A DNA stretch of 64,000 nt from Mycetocola spongiae (GCF_020424085.1 NZ_CP080203.1:1054001-1118000); one strand, 5' to 3'. Positions 44,793 to 54,169 are shown, numbered from the stretch's first letter. Numbers and translations are program-made. Notes: a model not told the origin generated them from the sequence alone.

Positions 44793-45668
44793 CTAGCGCA
44801 GGCTGCGCCCGATCCGCCAGCTCGCGAGGCCGAGGAAGACCACGCCCAGCACGATCAGATAGGTCACGATCAGGCCCGGCGTGAGGCTCAGATCCCCCAG
44901 GCTCGCGGTGATGCCAAAATACTCCCCGATCTCGGCTCCCGCACCCGGCGTGGAATCGGTCAGCGTGGCGAGGGTATTCTCGGTGAGCGGGCCGCGCATC
45001 AGGGTCGCGGCCTGCGCAAACGGCAGCGCGGTCATCACGTTTCCCACGGCCGCGGGCAGGGCCCCAAACGGCACATAGGCGCCGGCGAGGAAACCGGAGA
45101 TCGTGCCCACGAGCGTGGACAGCGCGGAGAAGGCTCCCTCCGAGGAGATCAGGCTCGCGATAAACGCCGAGAGGGCCGAGAAGGAGGCGCAGCACAGCAG
45201 GGTGATCCCCACCGCGCTCAGCAGCTGCGGCGCGTTCATGCCCCCGCCGCTGAGCAGCAGATAGGCCTGGGCGATCGCGAGGATCAGCAACGAAATTATG
45301 GCCGAGATCACGAAGGCGGAGAGCAGATAGCCCAGCGTGAGGTGGGTGCGGCGCAGCGGGGAGATCAGGAAGTCGTCAAAGCGATGCGAGACCCGGTCCT
45401 CGATAAATACCGAGGTGGCCCCGAGGCTGGTTGTCAGGGTCGTGATCATCACCACACCGGCAAAAACCCAGGAGCGCATAAACAGGTCGATATCGGCGGC
45501 CTGTGCGCCGGGGAGCCGATCGGTGAGGCTCGCGGAAATCTGCGCGCCCAGGAAAAACACGTAGAGCAGCACCAGGATGATCGCGGCGAGCAGCGAAAAA
45601 AACACCCGCATCCGCTCGCGGAAGAAGGCCCGCAGATTGCGGTGGGTCAGGGTGAGTACGGCGTTCAT
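44793..45668 (-). CDS. ABC-2 type transporter permease
   Basis: A 291-residue membrane protein with six helices and the ABC-2 pattern: N-terminal RNLRAFFRERMRVFFSL, then TSLGATSVFIEDRVSHRFDDFLISPLRRTHL and a central GFLAGAYVPFGALP. This group exports drugs, lipids or peptides. The start overlaps the ATPase stop (ATGA), and the kinase follows 23 bp downstream, so transporter and two-component system are one unit. Confidence 0.92.
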   Translation of the reverse strand: MNAVLTLTHRNLRAFFRERMRVFFSLLAAIILVLLYVFFLGAQISASLTDRLPGAQAADIDLFMRSWVFAGVVMITTLTTSLGATSVFIEDRVSHRFDDFLISPLRRTHLTLGYLLSAFVISAIISLLILAIAQAYLLLSGGGMNAPQLLSAVGITLLCCASFSALSAFIASLISSEGAFSALSTLVGTISGFLAGAYVPFGALPAAVGNVMTALPFAQAATLMRGPLTENTLATLTDSTPGAGAEIGEYFGITASLGDLSLTPGLIVTYLIVLGVVFLGLASWRIGRSLR

Positions 45669-46621
45669 GCCACACGCTCCTCGGGGGTGGTTTCGGCGGC
45701 GGAAAACGCCTCCCCGGTCACGGCGAGGAATACATCGTCCATCGTTCCGTGCCGGAATTCAAAATCGGTCAGGGTGGGGCGGTGCGCCCGGATCAGGTCA
45801 AGCGCCGTCCCGGAATCCGGGGTGTGGATCAGCAGCCGCGCCCCCTCCTCGTGCACCGGGATGCCCGCGGCCGCGCAGGCTGCACGCAGCCCGGCGGGAT
45901 CGGTGCAGCTCACGGTGAGCAGGCTTGAGCTATAGCGTTCGCGCAGGTCGGCGGCGCTGCCGCGCACCGCGAGTGTGCCGGCGCGGATGATCAGGACGTC
46001 ATCGGCCCGCTCGGTCTCCGCCAGATAATGGGTGGTCAGCAACACGGTGATGCCGCGCGCGGCGCGCAGCGCATGGATGGCCTCCCAGACCTTCTCCCGG
46101 CTTCCGGGGTCCAGGCCCGTGGTGGGCTCATCAAGAAAAAGAATCTGCGGGTCGTGCACCAGCGCGCGGGCGATATCGGCGCGGCGGCGCTGCCCGCCCG
46201 AGAGGGTGCCATAGCGGCGGTCCACCACCTCGGCGAGGCCAATCAACTCCACCAGCTCGGTGATCTTTGCGCGGATCTGCGCGGAGCTCAGGCCATAGAT
46301 GCGGGCGCGGGTGGCGAGGTTTTCGCGCACGCTCAGCCGCGGGTCGAGGACCGAGTTTTGGAAGACCACGCCGATTCCGCGGCGAATGCGCTCATTGCCG
46401 GCCGCGGAGCCGACCCGCTCCCCGAGCACGTTGATCTCGCCCGAGTCAAAATCGAGCAGCGTGGTGATGCAGGAGATGGTGGTGGATTTCCCGGCCCCGT
46501 TGGTGCCCAGAAACGCGCAGAGGCTGCCCGAGGCCACCTCAAATCCGAGGTTGGAGACCGCGGGTACACCGCGATAGGTTTTAGTGAGATTTCGCACGGA
46601 AATCGCGGGGAGTGAGGTCAT
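45665..46621 (-). CDS. ABC transporter ATP-binding protein, DrrA-like
   Basis: A 318-residue ATPase with Walker A GTNGAGKST, Q-loop VFQNSVLDP, signature LSGGQRRRADIARAL, Walker B ILFLDEPTTGLDP, and the switch His in LLTTHYL. A 90-residue C-terminal domain resembles that of DrrA daunorubicin-type pumps. A perfect 18-bp palindrome lies 58 bp upstream of the ATG. The operon continues with permease, histidine kinase and response regulator. Confidence 0.94.
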   Translation of the reverse strand: MTSLPAISVRNLTKTYRGVPAVSNLGFEVASGSLCAFLGTNGAGKSTTISCITTLLDFDSGEINVLGERVGSAAGNERIRRGIGVVFQNSVLDPRLSVRENLATRARIYGLSSAQIRAKITELVELIGLAEVVDRRYGTLSGGQRRRADIARALVHDPQILFLDEPTTGLDPGSREKVWEAIHALRAARGITVLLTTHYLAETERADDVLIIRAGTLAVRGSAADLRERYSSSLLTVSCTDPAGLRAACAAAGIPVHEEGARLLIHTPDSGTALDLIRAHRPTLTDFEFRHGTMDDVFLAVTGEAFSAAETTPEERVA

Positions 46622-46679
46622 ACCCCCATCCTCGCGCGGCGGGCGTGCCCCCCACCAGCGTCCGATTCACGGACGCGCC

Positions 46680-46697
46680 GTCAACCGATCGGTTGAC
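46680..46697. promoter_or_regulatory. Perfect 18-bp palindrome upstream of the ABC-2 exporter operon
   Basis: GTCAACCGATCGGTTGAC is a perfect inverted repeat of the kind bound by TetR-family repressors (AACC-N4-GGTT core). It touches the last base pair of the upstream TPR-like gene. There is no T-run, so it is a poor terminator. No TetR gene is in the window. Confidence 0.6.
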
Positions 46698-47146
46698 TAG
46701 GAGCCCCCGGGGCTGCCCTCCAGGCGGATGGCCTGCCGGATCGCATGCCGGGCGCGCGTGCGGTCCCCCGCGGCGTCATACACAATCCCGAGCCGATACC
46801 AGGCCACCCAGTCCTCGGGTGCGCGCTCCACGGCGCTGCGATAGGCGGGGAAGAGCTCGTCCACGGCGGCACGGTCGCGGCGGCCGCTCGGGGATACCGG
46901 GACCTCCTCCTCGGGCAGCAGGCCCACACCCTCCAGGCGTGCACCGAGGCGCGAGGCGGCGGAGCCAAAGCGCAGCTCGCGGACGAGTGCCCAAATCCCG
47001 CCCAGCACCAGGACCACCAGGGCCACACCAATCGTGATGGCCAGCGGGTCTCCCGTGGCCACCGCGATCAGTGCCTTCTGGCTGACCAAAAACAGGCAGA
47101 TGACCATCAGAATGGTGATCAGAATCACGCCGAAGCGGGTGCGCAT
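46697..47146 (-). CDS. Membrane protein with a C-terminal TPR-like segment
   Basis: A 149-residue protein with two N-terminal helices (about 6-24 and 35-55) and a soluble C-terminus. The part WVAWYRLGIVYDAAGDRTRARHAIRQAI matches a single tetratricopeptide repeat. Short TPR proteins of this kind follow dapB in related actinobacteria; their role is unknown. Start and dapB stop overlap by one base (TAATG), so they are translationally coupled. Confidence 0.75.
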   Translation of the reverse strand: MRTRFGVILITILMVICLFLVSQKALIAVATGDPLAITIGVALVVLVLGGIWALVRELRFGSAASRLGARLEGVGLLPEEEVPVSPSGRRDRAAVDELFPAYRSAVERAPEDWVAWYRLGIVYDAAGDRTRARHAIRQAIRLEGSPGGS

Positions 47147-47880
47147 TATTCGCCCAGGCCGAGGTTGATGACGTTTTCCAGGCCCACCACGAGGCCCGTG
47201 ATCTCCCGGGCACGGCCCAGCGCCAGCCGGATTCCCGGCTCATAGGCCCCCTGGTCGATCGTGTCGTGGGTGATGGTCAGGGTCTCGCCCGGGCCGCCCA
47301 GGATCACGCTCTGCTGGGCCACGATTCCGCGCATGCGCAGGCTATGCACCGGGATACCGGCGATCAGTTCGCCGCGCGCACGCTGATCGGCATGCGGGGC
47401 CTCCACCGGGCCGAGCCCCGAGCGGGCGCGATCGATCTGCTCGGCCGTGCGCACCGCGGTGCCGCTCGGGGAATCGATCTTGGTGGAGGCATGGGCCTCG
47501 ATGATCTCAATCGACTCATAAAAGCGCGAGGCGATACTTGCGAGGGTGGTGCCCAGCACCGAACCCACGGAAAAATTAGGGATGACCAGCACGCCGCGGC
47601 CCTCGGGGATCGAGCGTCCCAGCGCGGCGAGGCGCTCGGCCGACCACCCGGATGTGCCCACCAGAACATTGGCACCGGTGCCGAGGGCGTGGGCCACGAT
47701 CTCGGCACTCGCGGAGGGATTACTCACGTCGACCACCAGATCGGCGCCGTTCATCTCCTCCAGCGCGCTGCGCGAGCCGAGGCGCGAATGCACCTCATAA
47801 TCGGCGCTCTCCTCGATCAGGCGGCAAAATAGCCGCCCCATCTTGCCACTTGCTCCTACGACCGCAACGCTGATTGACAT
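47146..47880 (-). CDS. dapB: 4-hydroxy-tetrahydrodipicolinate reductase DapB
   Basis: Second enzyme of the diaminopimelate branch, using NAD(P)H. The 244-residue protein has the nucleotide motif VVGASGKMGR at 7-16 and the catalytic motif EAHASTKIDSPSGTAV: the general-acid His130 and Lys134 are kept, while the second His of the usual HH pair is Ala131. LVGTSGWS and IPNFSVGSVLG are also typical. The ATG at 47880 has TAGATT 7 nt upstream and no Shine-Dalgarno; the open frame above is not conserved. Confidence 0.96.
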   Translation of the reverse strand: MSISVAVVGASGKMGRLFCRLIEESADYEVHSRLGSRSALEEMNGADLVVDVSNPSASAEIVAHALGTGANVLVGTSGWSAERLAALGRSIPEGRGVLVIPNFSVGSVLGTTLASIASRFYESIEIIEAHASTKIDSPSGTAVRTAEQIDRARSGLGPVEAPHADQRARGELIAGIPVHSLRMRGIVAQQSVILGGPGETLTITHDTIDQGAYEPGIRLALGRAREITGLVVGLENVINLGLGE

Positions 47881-47887
47881 GTGCTCT

Positions 47888-47934
47888 AATCTACCAACTC
47901 CCGGGTGGCAGCCCGCGCCGGAAGCGCATAGAAT
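47888..47934. promoter_or_regulatory. Back-to-back candidate -10 boxes for dapB and the GNAT gene
   Basis: Minus-strand TAGATT at 47888-47893 lies 7 nt before the dapB ATG. Plus-strand TAGAAT at 47929-47934 lies 7 nt before the GNAT GTG. Neither gene has a Shine-Dalgarno, which fits two divergent leaderless transcripts in a 61-bp gap. Confidence 0.55.
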
Positions 47935-47941
47935 TCCGCAC

Positions 47942-48397
47942 GTGCACACCTTTAAGACCGTTTCCCCCGCGGACCCCGCGGCGAGCGAACTCCTGGACGA
48001 GTATTTTGCCGAACGAGCCGAGGGCTTTCCCGGCGGCGGCTATCTGGTTAATCGCCCCGATCCGGCACGATTTCTGCCGCCCCGCGGCGCGTTTATCCTG
48101 CTGGTCGAGGGACAGCGGGTGCTCGGCTGCGGCGGGGTGCGCGATCTGGGTGCCGGCAGCTTCGAGATTAAGCACGTCTATCTGCGGCCCGAGACGCGCG
48201 GGCGCGGCCTGGGCCGGGAACTGCTCGGCCGCCTGGAGCACGAGGCACGCGCGCTGGGCGCCACGGGCCTCGTGCTGGATACCAATGCGAGCCTCGCGGC
48301 GGCCGGCGGCCTCTACCGGGCCAGCGGCTATGCCGAGATTAAGCCGTATAACGATAATCCCAACGCCACCCACTGGTTTGGCAAGACGCTCGGATAG
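47942..48397 (+). CDS. GNAT-family N-acetyltransferase
   Basis: A 151-residue acetyltransferase. The acetyl-CoA motif A is VYLRPETRGRGLGRELLGRL, followed by GLVLDTNASLAAAGGLYRASGY and a C-terminal PNATHWFGKTL seen in small-molecule or amino-acid acetyltransferases of this group. The substrate is unknown. The GTG at 47942 is chosen because upstream in-frame starts would overlap dapB; TAGAAT is 7 nt upstream. Confidence 0.9.
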   Translation: MHTFKTVSPADPAASELLDEYFAERAEGFPGGGYLVNRPDPARFLPPRGAFILLVEGQRVLGCGGVRDLGAGSFEIKHVYLRPETRGRGLGRELLGRLEHEARALGATGLVLDTNASLAAAGGLYRASGYAEIKPYNDNPNATHWFGKTLG

Positions 48398-48412
48398 CGC
48401 GCCTTCGCGCGC

Positions 48413-49015
48413 CTAGACCGGCAGCGGGTCCGGGAGGCCCGTGCGCAATTCCATCGGCAGGTGCGCGAGGTCGTTATGGGTGAGTAGGTTCCACGGGCGG
48501 CCCGGCTTGCGGTGGATGATGGTCAGGCCACAATTGGCCTGATCCATGGCCATCCAGCGCCAATCGGGGGCTCCCAGCACCTCGCGCACAAACCAGGCGA
48601 TTACGAAGTTATGGCTGATGATGAGGTCGTGGCGATCCCCGCTGCGCGGCGCGAGAAACTCGGCCACCGCATCGGTCATCTGCGCAGCCCCGGCCTCGGT
48701 CTCGGCCTCGGTGACCGCACCAAAAAACGGCTCATAGGCCGAGGGGGTCTCCGGGGTTTTGCCGGTGGGAACGCAGTCAAAGAGCAGGGCCGAGGGCTCC
48801 AGCTCGATCGACGGCAGCTTCTCCGCGATGATCGTGGCGGTCTCGGCCGCGCGCTGCAGCGGGGAGTGATAGGCGGCGGTCAGCGGCAGCCCGCTCAGGC
48901 GCTCGGCAATGAGCGTGGCCTGGCGGCGTCCCCGCGGCGAGAGCGGCCCATCGGGCAACCCGTGTTCGGCATCCTGCTGTTCCCCGTGCCGAACCAAATA
49001 TAAAAACTGGCTCAT
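48413..49015 (-). CDS. Histidine phosphatase (phosphoglycerate-mutase-like) family protein
   Basis: A 200-residue protein with the catalytic LVRHGEQ motif near the N-terminus (phospho-His11 region), GPLSPRGRRQA, AYHSPLQRAAETA, and the second catalytic His in LIISHNFVIAWFV. The family includes phosphoglycerate mutases, phosphatases and sixA-type proteins; the substrate is not defined. It begins 2 bp after the M16 peptidase stop, so both are co-transcribed. Confidence 0.92.
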   Translation of the reverse strand: MSQFLYLVRHGEQQDAEHGLPDGPLSPRGRRQATLIAERLSGLPLTAAYHSPLQRAAETATIIAEKLPSIELEPSALLFDCVPTGKTPETPSAYEPFFGAVTEAETEAGAAQMTDAVAEFLAPRSGDRHDLIISHNFVIAWFVREVLGAPDWRWMAMDQANCGLTIIHRKPGRPWNLLTHNDLAHLPMELRTGLPDPLPV

Positions 49016-49017
49016 GA

Positions 49018-50400
49018 TTAGTTCTTTCCCTCAGGGCTTTCTCCGAAGCCGGCAAAGATATTTTCCTCGATGGCGCCCACGGCGGTGATCGTGAGCGGGC
49101 GCGCCGCGAGGTCGCGGGCGAGATCCCGCACGTCCTCCGCGGTGACCGCGGACAGGCGTGCGAGCGTGGCGTCGAGGTCGAGGAACTCGCCCACCAGGAG
49201 GTCGGCGCGGCCCAGCCGCGACATGCGCGCATCCGAGTCTTCCAGGGCGAGCGCAGAGGCACCTGAGAGCTGGCCCAGGGCGCGCGACATTTCCTCCTCG
49301 GTTACGCCGTCCTCGGCGAGCAGGCGCAGCTCCGCGAGCATCAGATCGGCGACCTCGCGGGTCTTGGCCGGGGTGCACGCGGCGCCCAACCCAAAAACCC
49401 CGGTATCGGAATAGGACGTGGAGAAGGAGTAGACCGAATAGGCCAGGCCACGCTTTTCCCGGATCTCCTGGAAGAGCCGCGAGCTCATGCCGCCGCCAAG
49501 AATGGAGTTCAGTACGCTCATCACAAGCCAACGCTCATCGCGCATCGCGATTCCGGCGCCGCCGATCAGCAGGTGCACCTGTTCGATGGGCCGGTATTCC
49601 ACAAATACGTCCGTGGCGCGCGTGGTTTCCACCGCGACCAGCGAGCGTCGGGCCACGGGCTCGGAGCGCACGCTCAGGTCCCAGCCGGCGGCCTCGAGGG
49701 CAGCGCTGACATCCGCGACCAGGGAATCGTGATCGATCGCGCCGGCCGCGGAGATCACCACATCCTCGGGGCGATAGTTTCGGCGATAGTGCTCCAGGAC
49801 TGCCTCGCGCGTGCACGCGTTGATGGTATCCGGGGTGCCGCCAATCGCGCGGGCCAGCGGGTGCTCGCCCAGCACGGCCTCAAAGAAGCGCTCCCAGACG
49901 GCGGTACCCGGATCGTCCTCGCGCATCGCGAGCTCCTCGAGGATGACGCCGCGTTCGCGCTCAAACTCCTCGGGGTCCAGCTCTGAGGACGCGATCATAT
50001 CGGCGAGGACCGTGGTGGCCATCGAGACGTCCTCGTCCCGAACCCGCGCGTAATAGCAGGTATATTCCTTGGCGGTGAGGGCGTTATGCTCTCCGCCCAC
50101 GGAATCAAAGGCGATCGCGATATCGAGCGCGCTGCGCGTGGGCGTGCCCTTAAACAGCAGGTGCTCCAGGAAGTGCGTGGAGCCAAAGCCCGAGGCACCC
50201 GCCGAGAGGTCCTGCGCGAGTTCATCGCGCGAGCCCACCCCCACCCAAAAACCCAGGGTGGCGCTGCTGCTCGCGGGCATGGCCTCGCTGAGAATCCGCA
50301 GCCCATTGGGCAATACGGTGCGCCGAATGAGGGACCCTGCCGAGGTCTCAAAGGTCATTTCGGGCTGGGACAGCGGGAACTCAGTGGCTGAAGTCATCAT
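49018..50400 (-). CDS. M16-family zinc peptidase
   Basis: A 460-residue processing-peptidase-like protein. The inverted Zn motif HFLEH is at 76-80 in GFGSTHFLEHLLFKG, with the distal Glu region RERGVILEELAMRED. The C-terminal half is the inactive M16C-like domain with SRLFQEIREKRGLAYSVYSF. In actinobacteria it normally sits directly after pnp; here four to five kb of other genes separate them. Start 50400 or 50397; TAGGCT lies 5 or 8 nt upstream and no Shine-Dalgarno is evident. Confidence 0.95.
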   Translation of the reverse strand: MMTSATEFPLSQPEMTFETSAGSLIRRTVLPNGLRILSEAMPASSSATLGFWVGVGSRDELAQDLSAGASGFGSTHFLEHLLFKGTPTRSALDIAIAFDSVGGEHNALTAKEYTCYYARVRDEDVSMATTVLADMIASSELDPEEFERERGVILEELAMREDDPGTAVWERFFEAVLGEHPLARAIGGTPDTINACTREAVLEHYRRNYRPEDVVISAAGAIDHDSLVADVSAALEAAGWDLSVRSEPVARRSLVAVETTRATDVFVEYRPIEQVHLLIGGAGIAMRDERWLVMSVLNSILGGGMSSRLFQEIREKRGLAYSVYSFSTSYSDTGVFGLGAACTPAKTREVADLMLAELRLLAEDGVTEEEMSRALGQLSGASALALEDSDARMSRLGRADLLVGEFLDLDATLARLSAVTAEDVRDLARDLAARPLTITAVGAIEENIFAGFGESPEGKN

Positions 50401-50405
50401 GCAAC

Positions 50406-50411
50406 AGCCTA
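50406..50411 (-). promoter_or_regulatory. Candidate -10 box of the M16 peptidase gene
   Basis: TAGGCT 5 nt before the first and 8 nt before the second of two adjacent ATG codons; the second would fit a leaderless start. The gene would therefore have its own promoter although pnp is no longer adjacent. Confidence 0.4.
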
Positions 50412-50482
50412 GACCGGGGCGCGGACATTACGTGCGCTAGCCGCGGCGCGGGGGTAAATCCTCCGGGTGTCGCACTACCCCG

Positions 50483-51514
50483 TTAGGAGTGCCATACCCG
50501 CTCCAACTCGGCGCGTTGGGTGCGGCTCAGGGTGATTCCGGGAGCCGCCACGAGGGCATCCACCTGATCGGGATTATTGGCGCTGACCACCGGCGCGGTG
50601 ACCCCGGGGCGCGAGAGCACCCAGGCCAGCGCGATTGTGGTGATGGTAACGGAGTGTTCCGCGGCGATGCGATCCAGCACCTGCAGCACCCGCAGGCCCT
50701 GCCGATTTACCAGGCTCGATACGCGGGAACCGCGTGCGGAGGCGCTGAGCGTGGCGCGCGAACGATATTTGCCGCTCAAAAACCCGTTTTCGAGCGTGAG
50801 ATAGGGCATAACCGCGAGCCCCTGCCCGCGGCTCACGAGCTCCAGCATGCCCTCATAGGTGCTGCGATGCAGGAGGCTATAGTGGGTGCCGATCGCCGAG
50901 AAGCGCGGATAGCCCGAGGCCGCGAGGATGCGTGCCTGGACGAGGCGCTCGGGCCGGAACGCGGAGGCGCCCAGATAGCGCACCTTGCCGGTTTCGATGA
51001 GCCATTCGGCGGTGCCCAGATAGTCCTCGATGGGGATACGCGGATCGTCGTCGTGGAAATAGAGCACGTCGATATGGTCGGTCTGCAGGCGTTCCAGGCT
51101 GGCCTCCACCGCGCGCACCATGCTCACCGAGCCGAGCCCGGGATTATCGGGGTGGCGGCCGATCTTGGTGGCGATTACGGTGCTATCGCGATTGCCGCGC
51201 CGCGACATCCAGCTGCCGATGAAGTGTTCGCTGCGTCCGGCCGAATAGCTATCGGCGGTATCGATGAAGTTTCCACCCGCCTCGGCGTAGCGGTCCAGGA
51301 TCTTTTCACAATCGGAGGACTGCGCGGTCCAGCCAAAAACGCTCGTGCCGAGGGAGATGGGGAAGACCGAGAGTTCGGTGCCGCCGAGTGGGCGGCGAAT
51401 GCCGGTACCCACCCCGGGGGTGCCCGGCAGGATATCGATCGGGGTGGAGGGGTGCAGGCCCGGGAGCGTGAGCGGGATCGAGTCGACACTCATGTCGGTC
51501 GAGCGCTTCGCCAT
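50483..51514 (-). CDS. Aldo/keto reductase
   Basis: A 343-residue NADPH-dependent oxidoreductase. The tetrad is Asp85 and Tyr90 in FIDTADSYS, Lys117 in VIATKIG and His154 in LYFHDDDP. The C-terminal cofactor region VTAPVVSANNPDQVDAL is normal. The first 40 residues (Thr/Pro-rich) extend the usual N-terminus, so translation might begin at the second Met. The substrate is unknown. A 16-bp palindrome lies 99 bp upstream. Confidence 0.9.
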   Translation of the reverse strand: MAKRSTDMSVDSIPLTLPGLHPSTPIDILPGTPGVGTGIRRPLGGTELSVFPISLGTSVFGWTAQSSDCEKILDRYAEAGGNFIDTADSYSAGRSEHFIGSWMSRRGNRDSTVIATKIGRHPDNPGLGSVSMVRAVEASLERLQTDHIDVLYFHDDDPRIPIEDYLGTAEWLIETGKVRYLGASAFRPERLVQARILAASGYPRFSAIGTHYSLLHRSTYEGMLELVSRGQGLAVMPYLTLENGFLSGKYRSRATLSASARGSRVSSLVNRQGLRVLQVLDRIAAEHSVTITTIALAWVLSRPGVTAPVVSANNPDQVDALVAAPGITLSRTQRAELERVWHS

Positions 51515-51612
51515 AATGTCACATCCCCGGTATCCCCGTGGGCAGTGGCGCCGGGTTCCTCCCCCGCTAGCCGTGCCCTCTGACCGTAGCTTATGTCAGG
51601 TCCCCCGTTTTA

Positions 51613-51628
51613 CGGGGCAATATTGCCC
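51613..51628. promoter_or_regulatory. Perfect 16-bp palindrome upstream of the aldo/keto reductase
   Basis: GGGGCAATATTGCCCC lies in the 196-bp gap between the MarR gene end and the reductase start. It could be an operator, or with the nearby CCCCCGTTTTACGGGG part of a terminator for marR. No T-run follows directly. Confidence 0.4.
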
Positions 51629-51710
51629 CCCGAGTCGCCGCCAATAATAACAATTTGGATACGCACTGTGATGGGAAGCCGTGGCGCCGCGATCCGCGCC
51701 ATTGCGGGCG

Positions 51711-52229
51711 TCATCCGTTTGGGGGGCACTCCCCCGCGCCCGCGGAGCCGGGGCAGGACTCCCCCAGCGCGCCGGCCGGGACCAGCGCGTCGATCACGGG
51801 GGCGAGGGCCGCGTTCAGCGCCCGGACCTGCTCCACGCTGAGGCGATCAAAGAGCACACGACGCACCTCCTCGACGTGGCCGGGCGCGCTGGCCTCAAGC
51901 TTCCGCAGGCCCGCGGCGGTAAGGGTGGCGAGGGTGGCGCGGCGATCGGAGGGGACCCTGGCGCGCGAGATCCATCCCTCCCGCTCGAGCCGGGTTGCTG
52001 CATGGGACAGGCGCGAGAGCGAGCCATTGGTCACGAGCGCGAGGGCGCTCATCGGCCGGGTGTGATCGGGGGCCTCGGAGAGCATCGCGAGCACATAATA
52101 TTCAAACCGGGTGAGGCCGGAATCGGCCCGCAGCTGGGCGTCCACCGAGGCGGGCAAAAACTCCGCCACGGCCTGGAGGCGCTTCCAGAGAATCAACTCG
52201 CCATCGTCGAGCCAGCGCGTGGTATCCAT
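51711..52229 (-). CDS. MarR-family transcriptional regulator
   Basis: A 172-residue winged-helix protein. LTRFEYYVLAMLSEAPDHTRPMS leads into the recognition part NGSLSRLSHAATRLEREGWI and the wing RVPSDRRATLATLTAAG. The Gly/Pro-rich last 20 residues are an extra tail. It is divergent from a DoxX-like gene across a 117-bp region with inverted repeats, so DoxX is its probable target. TAGGCT lies 6 nt before the ATG and there is no Shine-Dalgarno. Confidence 0.92.
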   Translation of the reverse strand: MDTTRWLDDGELILWKRLQAVAEFLPASVDAQLRADSGLTRFEYYVLAMLSEAPDHTRPMSALALVTNGSLSRLSHAATRLEREGWISRARVPSDRRATLATLTAAGLRKLEASAPGHVEEVRRVLFDRLSVEQVRALNAALAPVIDALVPAGALGESCPGSAGAGECPPNG

Positions 52230-52235
52230 AAACCC

Positions 52236-52279
52236 AGCCTAGCCGATATCTTTGAATCATCAATACTTGCGCGTTCAAG
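52236..52279. promoter_or_regulatory. marR -10 box and MarR operator-like dyads
   Basis: Minus-strand TAGGCT (52236-52241) lies 6 nt before the marR ATG. Next to it, TTGA/TCAA halves at 52252-52263 and CTTG-CGCGTT-CAAG at 52266-52279 form two short dyads between the divergent genes, as expected for a MarR site that controls both. Confidence 0.5.
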
Positions 52280-52346
52280 CTTTTCTGTCTACGCTGATCA
52301 ACGCCCCGGATCTGCCGGGAGCCCGTTTCCAAGGAGCACCACCGCC

Positions 52347-52715
52347 GTGTTTATCGCCCTGATCATCCTGAACTCCCTCCTCGCGCTCGTATTTATCGGA
52401 AGCGGCGGAATGAAAACATTTGCGCCGATCCCGATGCTCGCCGCGCGCGGCATGAACTTTGTGAACCACTATCCGGCCGCGGCGGTGCGCCTAATCGGTG
52501 CGGCCGAGGTCCTGGGTGGGCTCGGCCTGCTCCTGCCGCTGCTGACCGGAATCGCCCCGCTGCTCACGCCCATTGCCGCGATCGGCCTGGCGATCATCAT
52601 GGCAGGTGCGATCTGGGAGCATGCCCGGCACCGCGAGAGCATCGTCCCGGTGCTGGCACTCACCGTGCTCAGCGCCGCGAGCGCGGTTCTTGGTTTCCTC
52701 TGGATCGCGGGCTAG
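52347..52715 (+). CDS. DoxX-family membrane protein
   Basis: A 122-residue four-helix membrane protein. DoxX features are FIGSGGMKTFAPIPML in the first loop, AAVRLIGAAEVLGGLGLLLPLLTG, and an IWEHARHRE loop. DoxX-like proteins are linked to thiol and quinone redox balance and often lie beside MarR regulators. The GTG at 52347 is preceded by AAGGAG at 52331-52336; no better start exists. Confidence 0.88.
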   Translation: MFIALIILNSLLALVFIGSGGMKTFAPIPMLAARGMNFVNHYPAAAVRLIGAAEVLGGLGLLLPLLTGIAPLLTPIAAIGLAIIMAGAIWEHARHRESIVPVLALTVLSAASAVLGFLWIAG

Positions 52716-52761
52716 CCCAGATAAGGGGTGGGGCCCGGCCGGGCCCCACCCGCGGATCGCG

Positions 52762-53747
<986 letters not shown>

Positions 53748-53751
<4 letters not shown>

Positions 53752-54131
53752 AATGATGCGACCTTTCGTGAATACTCCGCAATCTTGTAGGTGATTGCGT
53801 CGAGGCTCGACTGAGTCTCCTCCAGCTGGGCGATAACACGCATCCGATGGGCCTCCAGGAGCGCCAGGCGCTCGGGGTTGGTCCGCTCGCCGAGGCGGGC
53901 GAGCCGGGTATATTCGCGGATATCCGCGATTCCCATGCCCGTGCGGCGCAGCCGGGTTATGAAGTTCACCCAACCCACGTCGCGTGCGCCGTAGACGCGG
54001 CGATCCGAGCCCGTGCGCCCCACCGGTGCCACGAGGAGTTGCTCGCGCTCGTAATAGCGCAGGGTGTCCACGGAGACGCCGGTCTCGCGCGCCATCTGCG
54101 AGATCGAGAGTGCGGTATGTTTATCGCTCAT
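53748..54131 (-). CDS. MerR-family regulator
   Basis: A 127-residue MerR protein with [23 protein letters not shown], wing [20 protein letters not shown] and a long C-terminal coiled coil from about 85. No Cys is present in the C-terminal part, so it is not a metal or thiol sensor of the MerR/SoxR type; relatives of this size respond to aldehydes or drugs. It is coupled to the aldo/keto reductase (ATGA). The promoter has the typical 19-bp spacer and the transcript may begin at the ATG. Confidence 0.94.
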
Positions 54132-54138
54132 ATCGGCA

Positions 54139-54169
54139 ACGATAGACCCTGGAGCGCACTCCAGGTCAA
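54139..54169 (-). promoter_or_regulatory. MerR-type promoter with 19-bp spacer and operator dyad
   Basis: On the minus strand, -35 TTGACC (54169-54164) and -10 TATCGT (54144-54139) are exactly 19 bp apart. The spacer contains CCTGGAG-TGCG-CTCCAGG (54165-54148). The over-long spacer with a centred dyad is the hallmark of MerR-activated promoters. The -10 ends 7 nt before the ATG. Confidence 0.85.
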
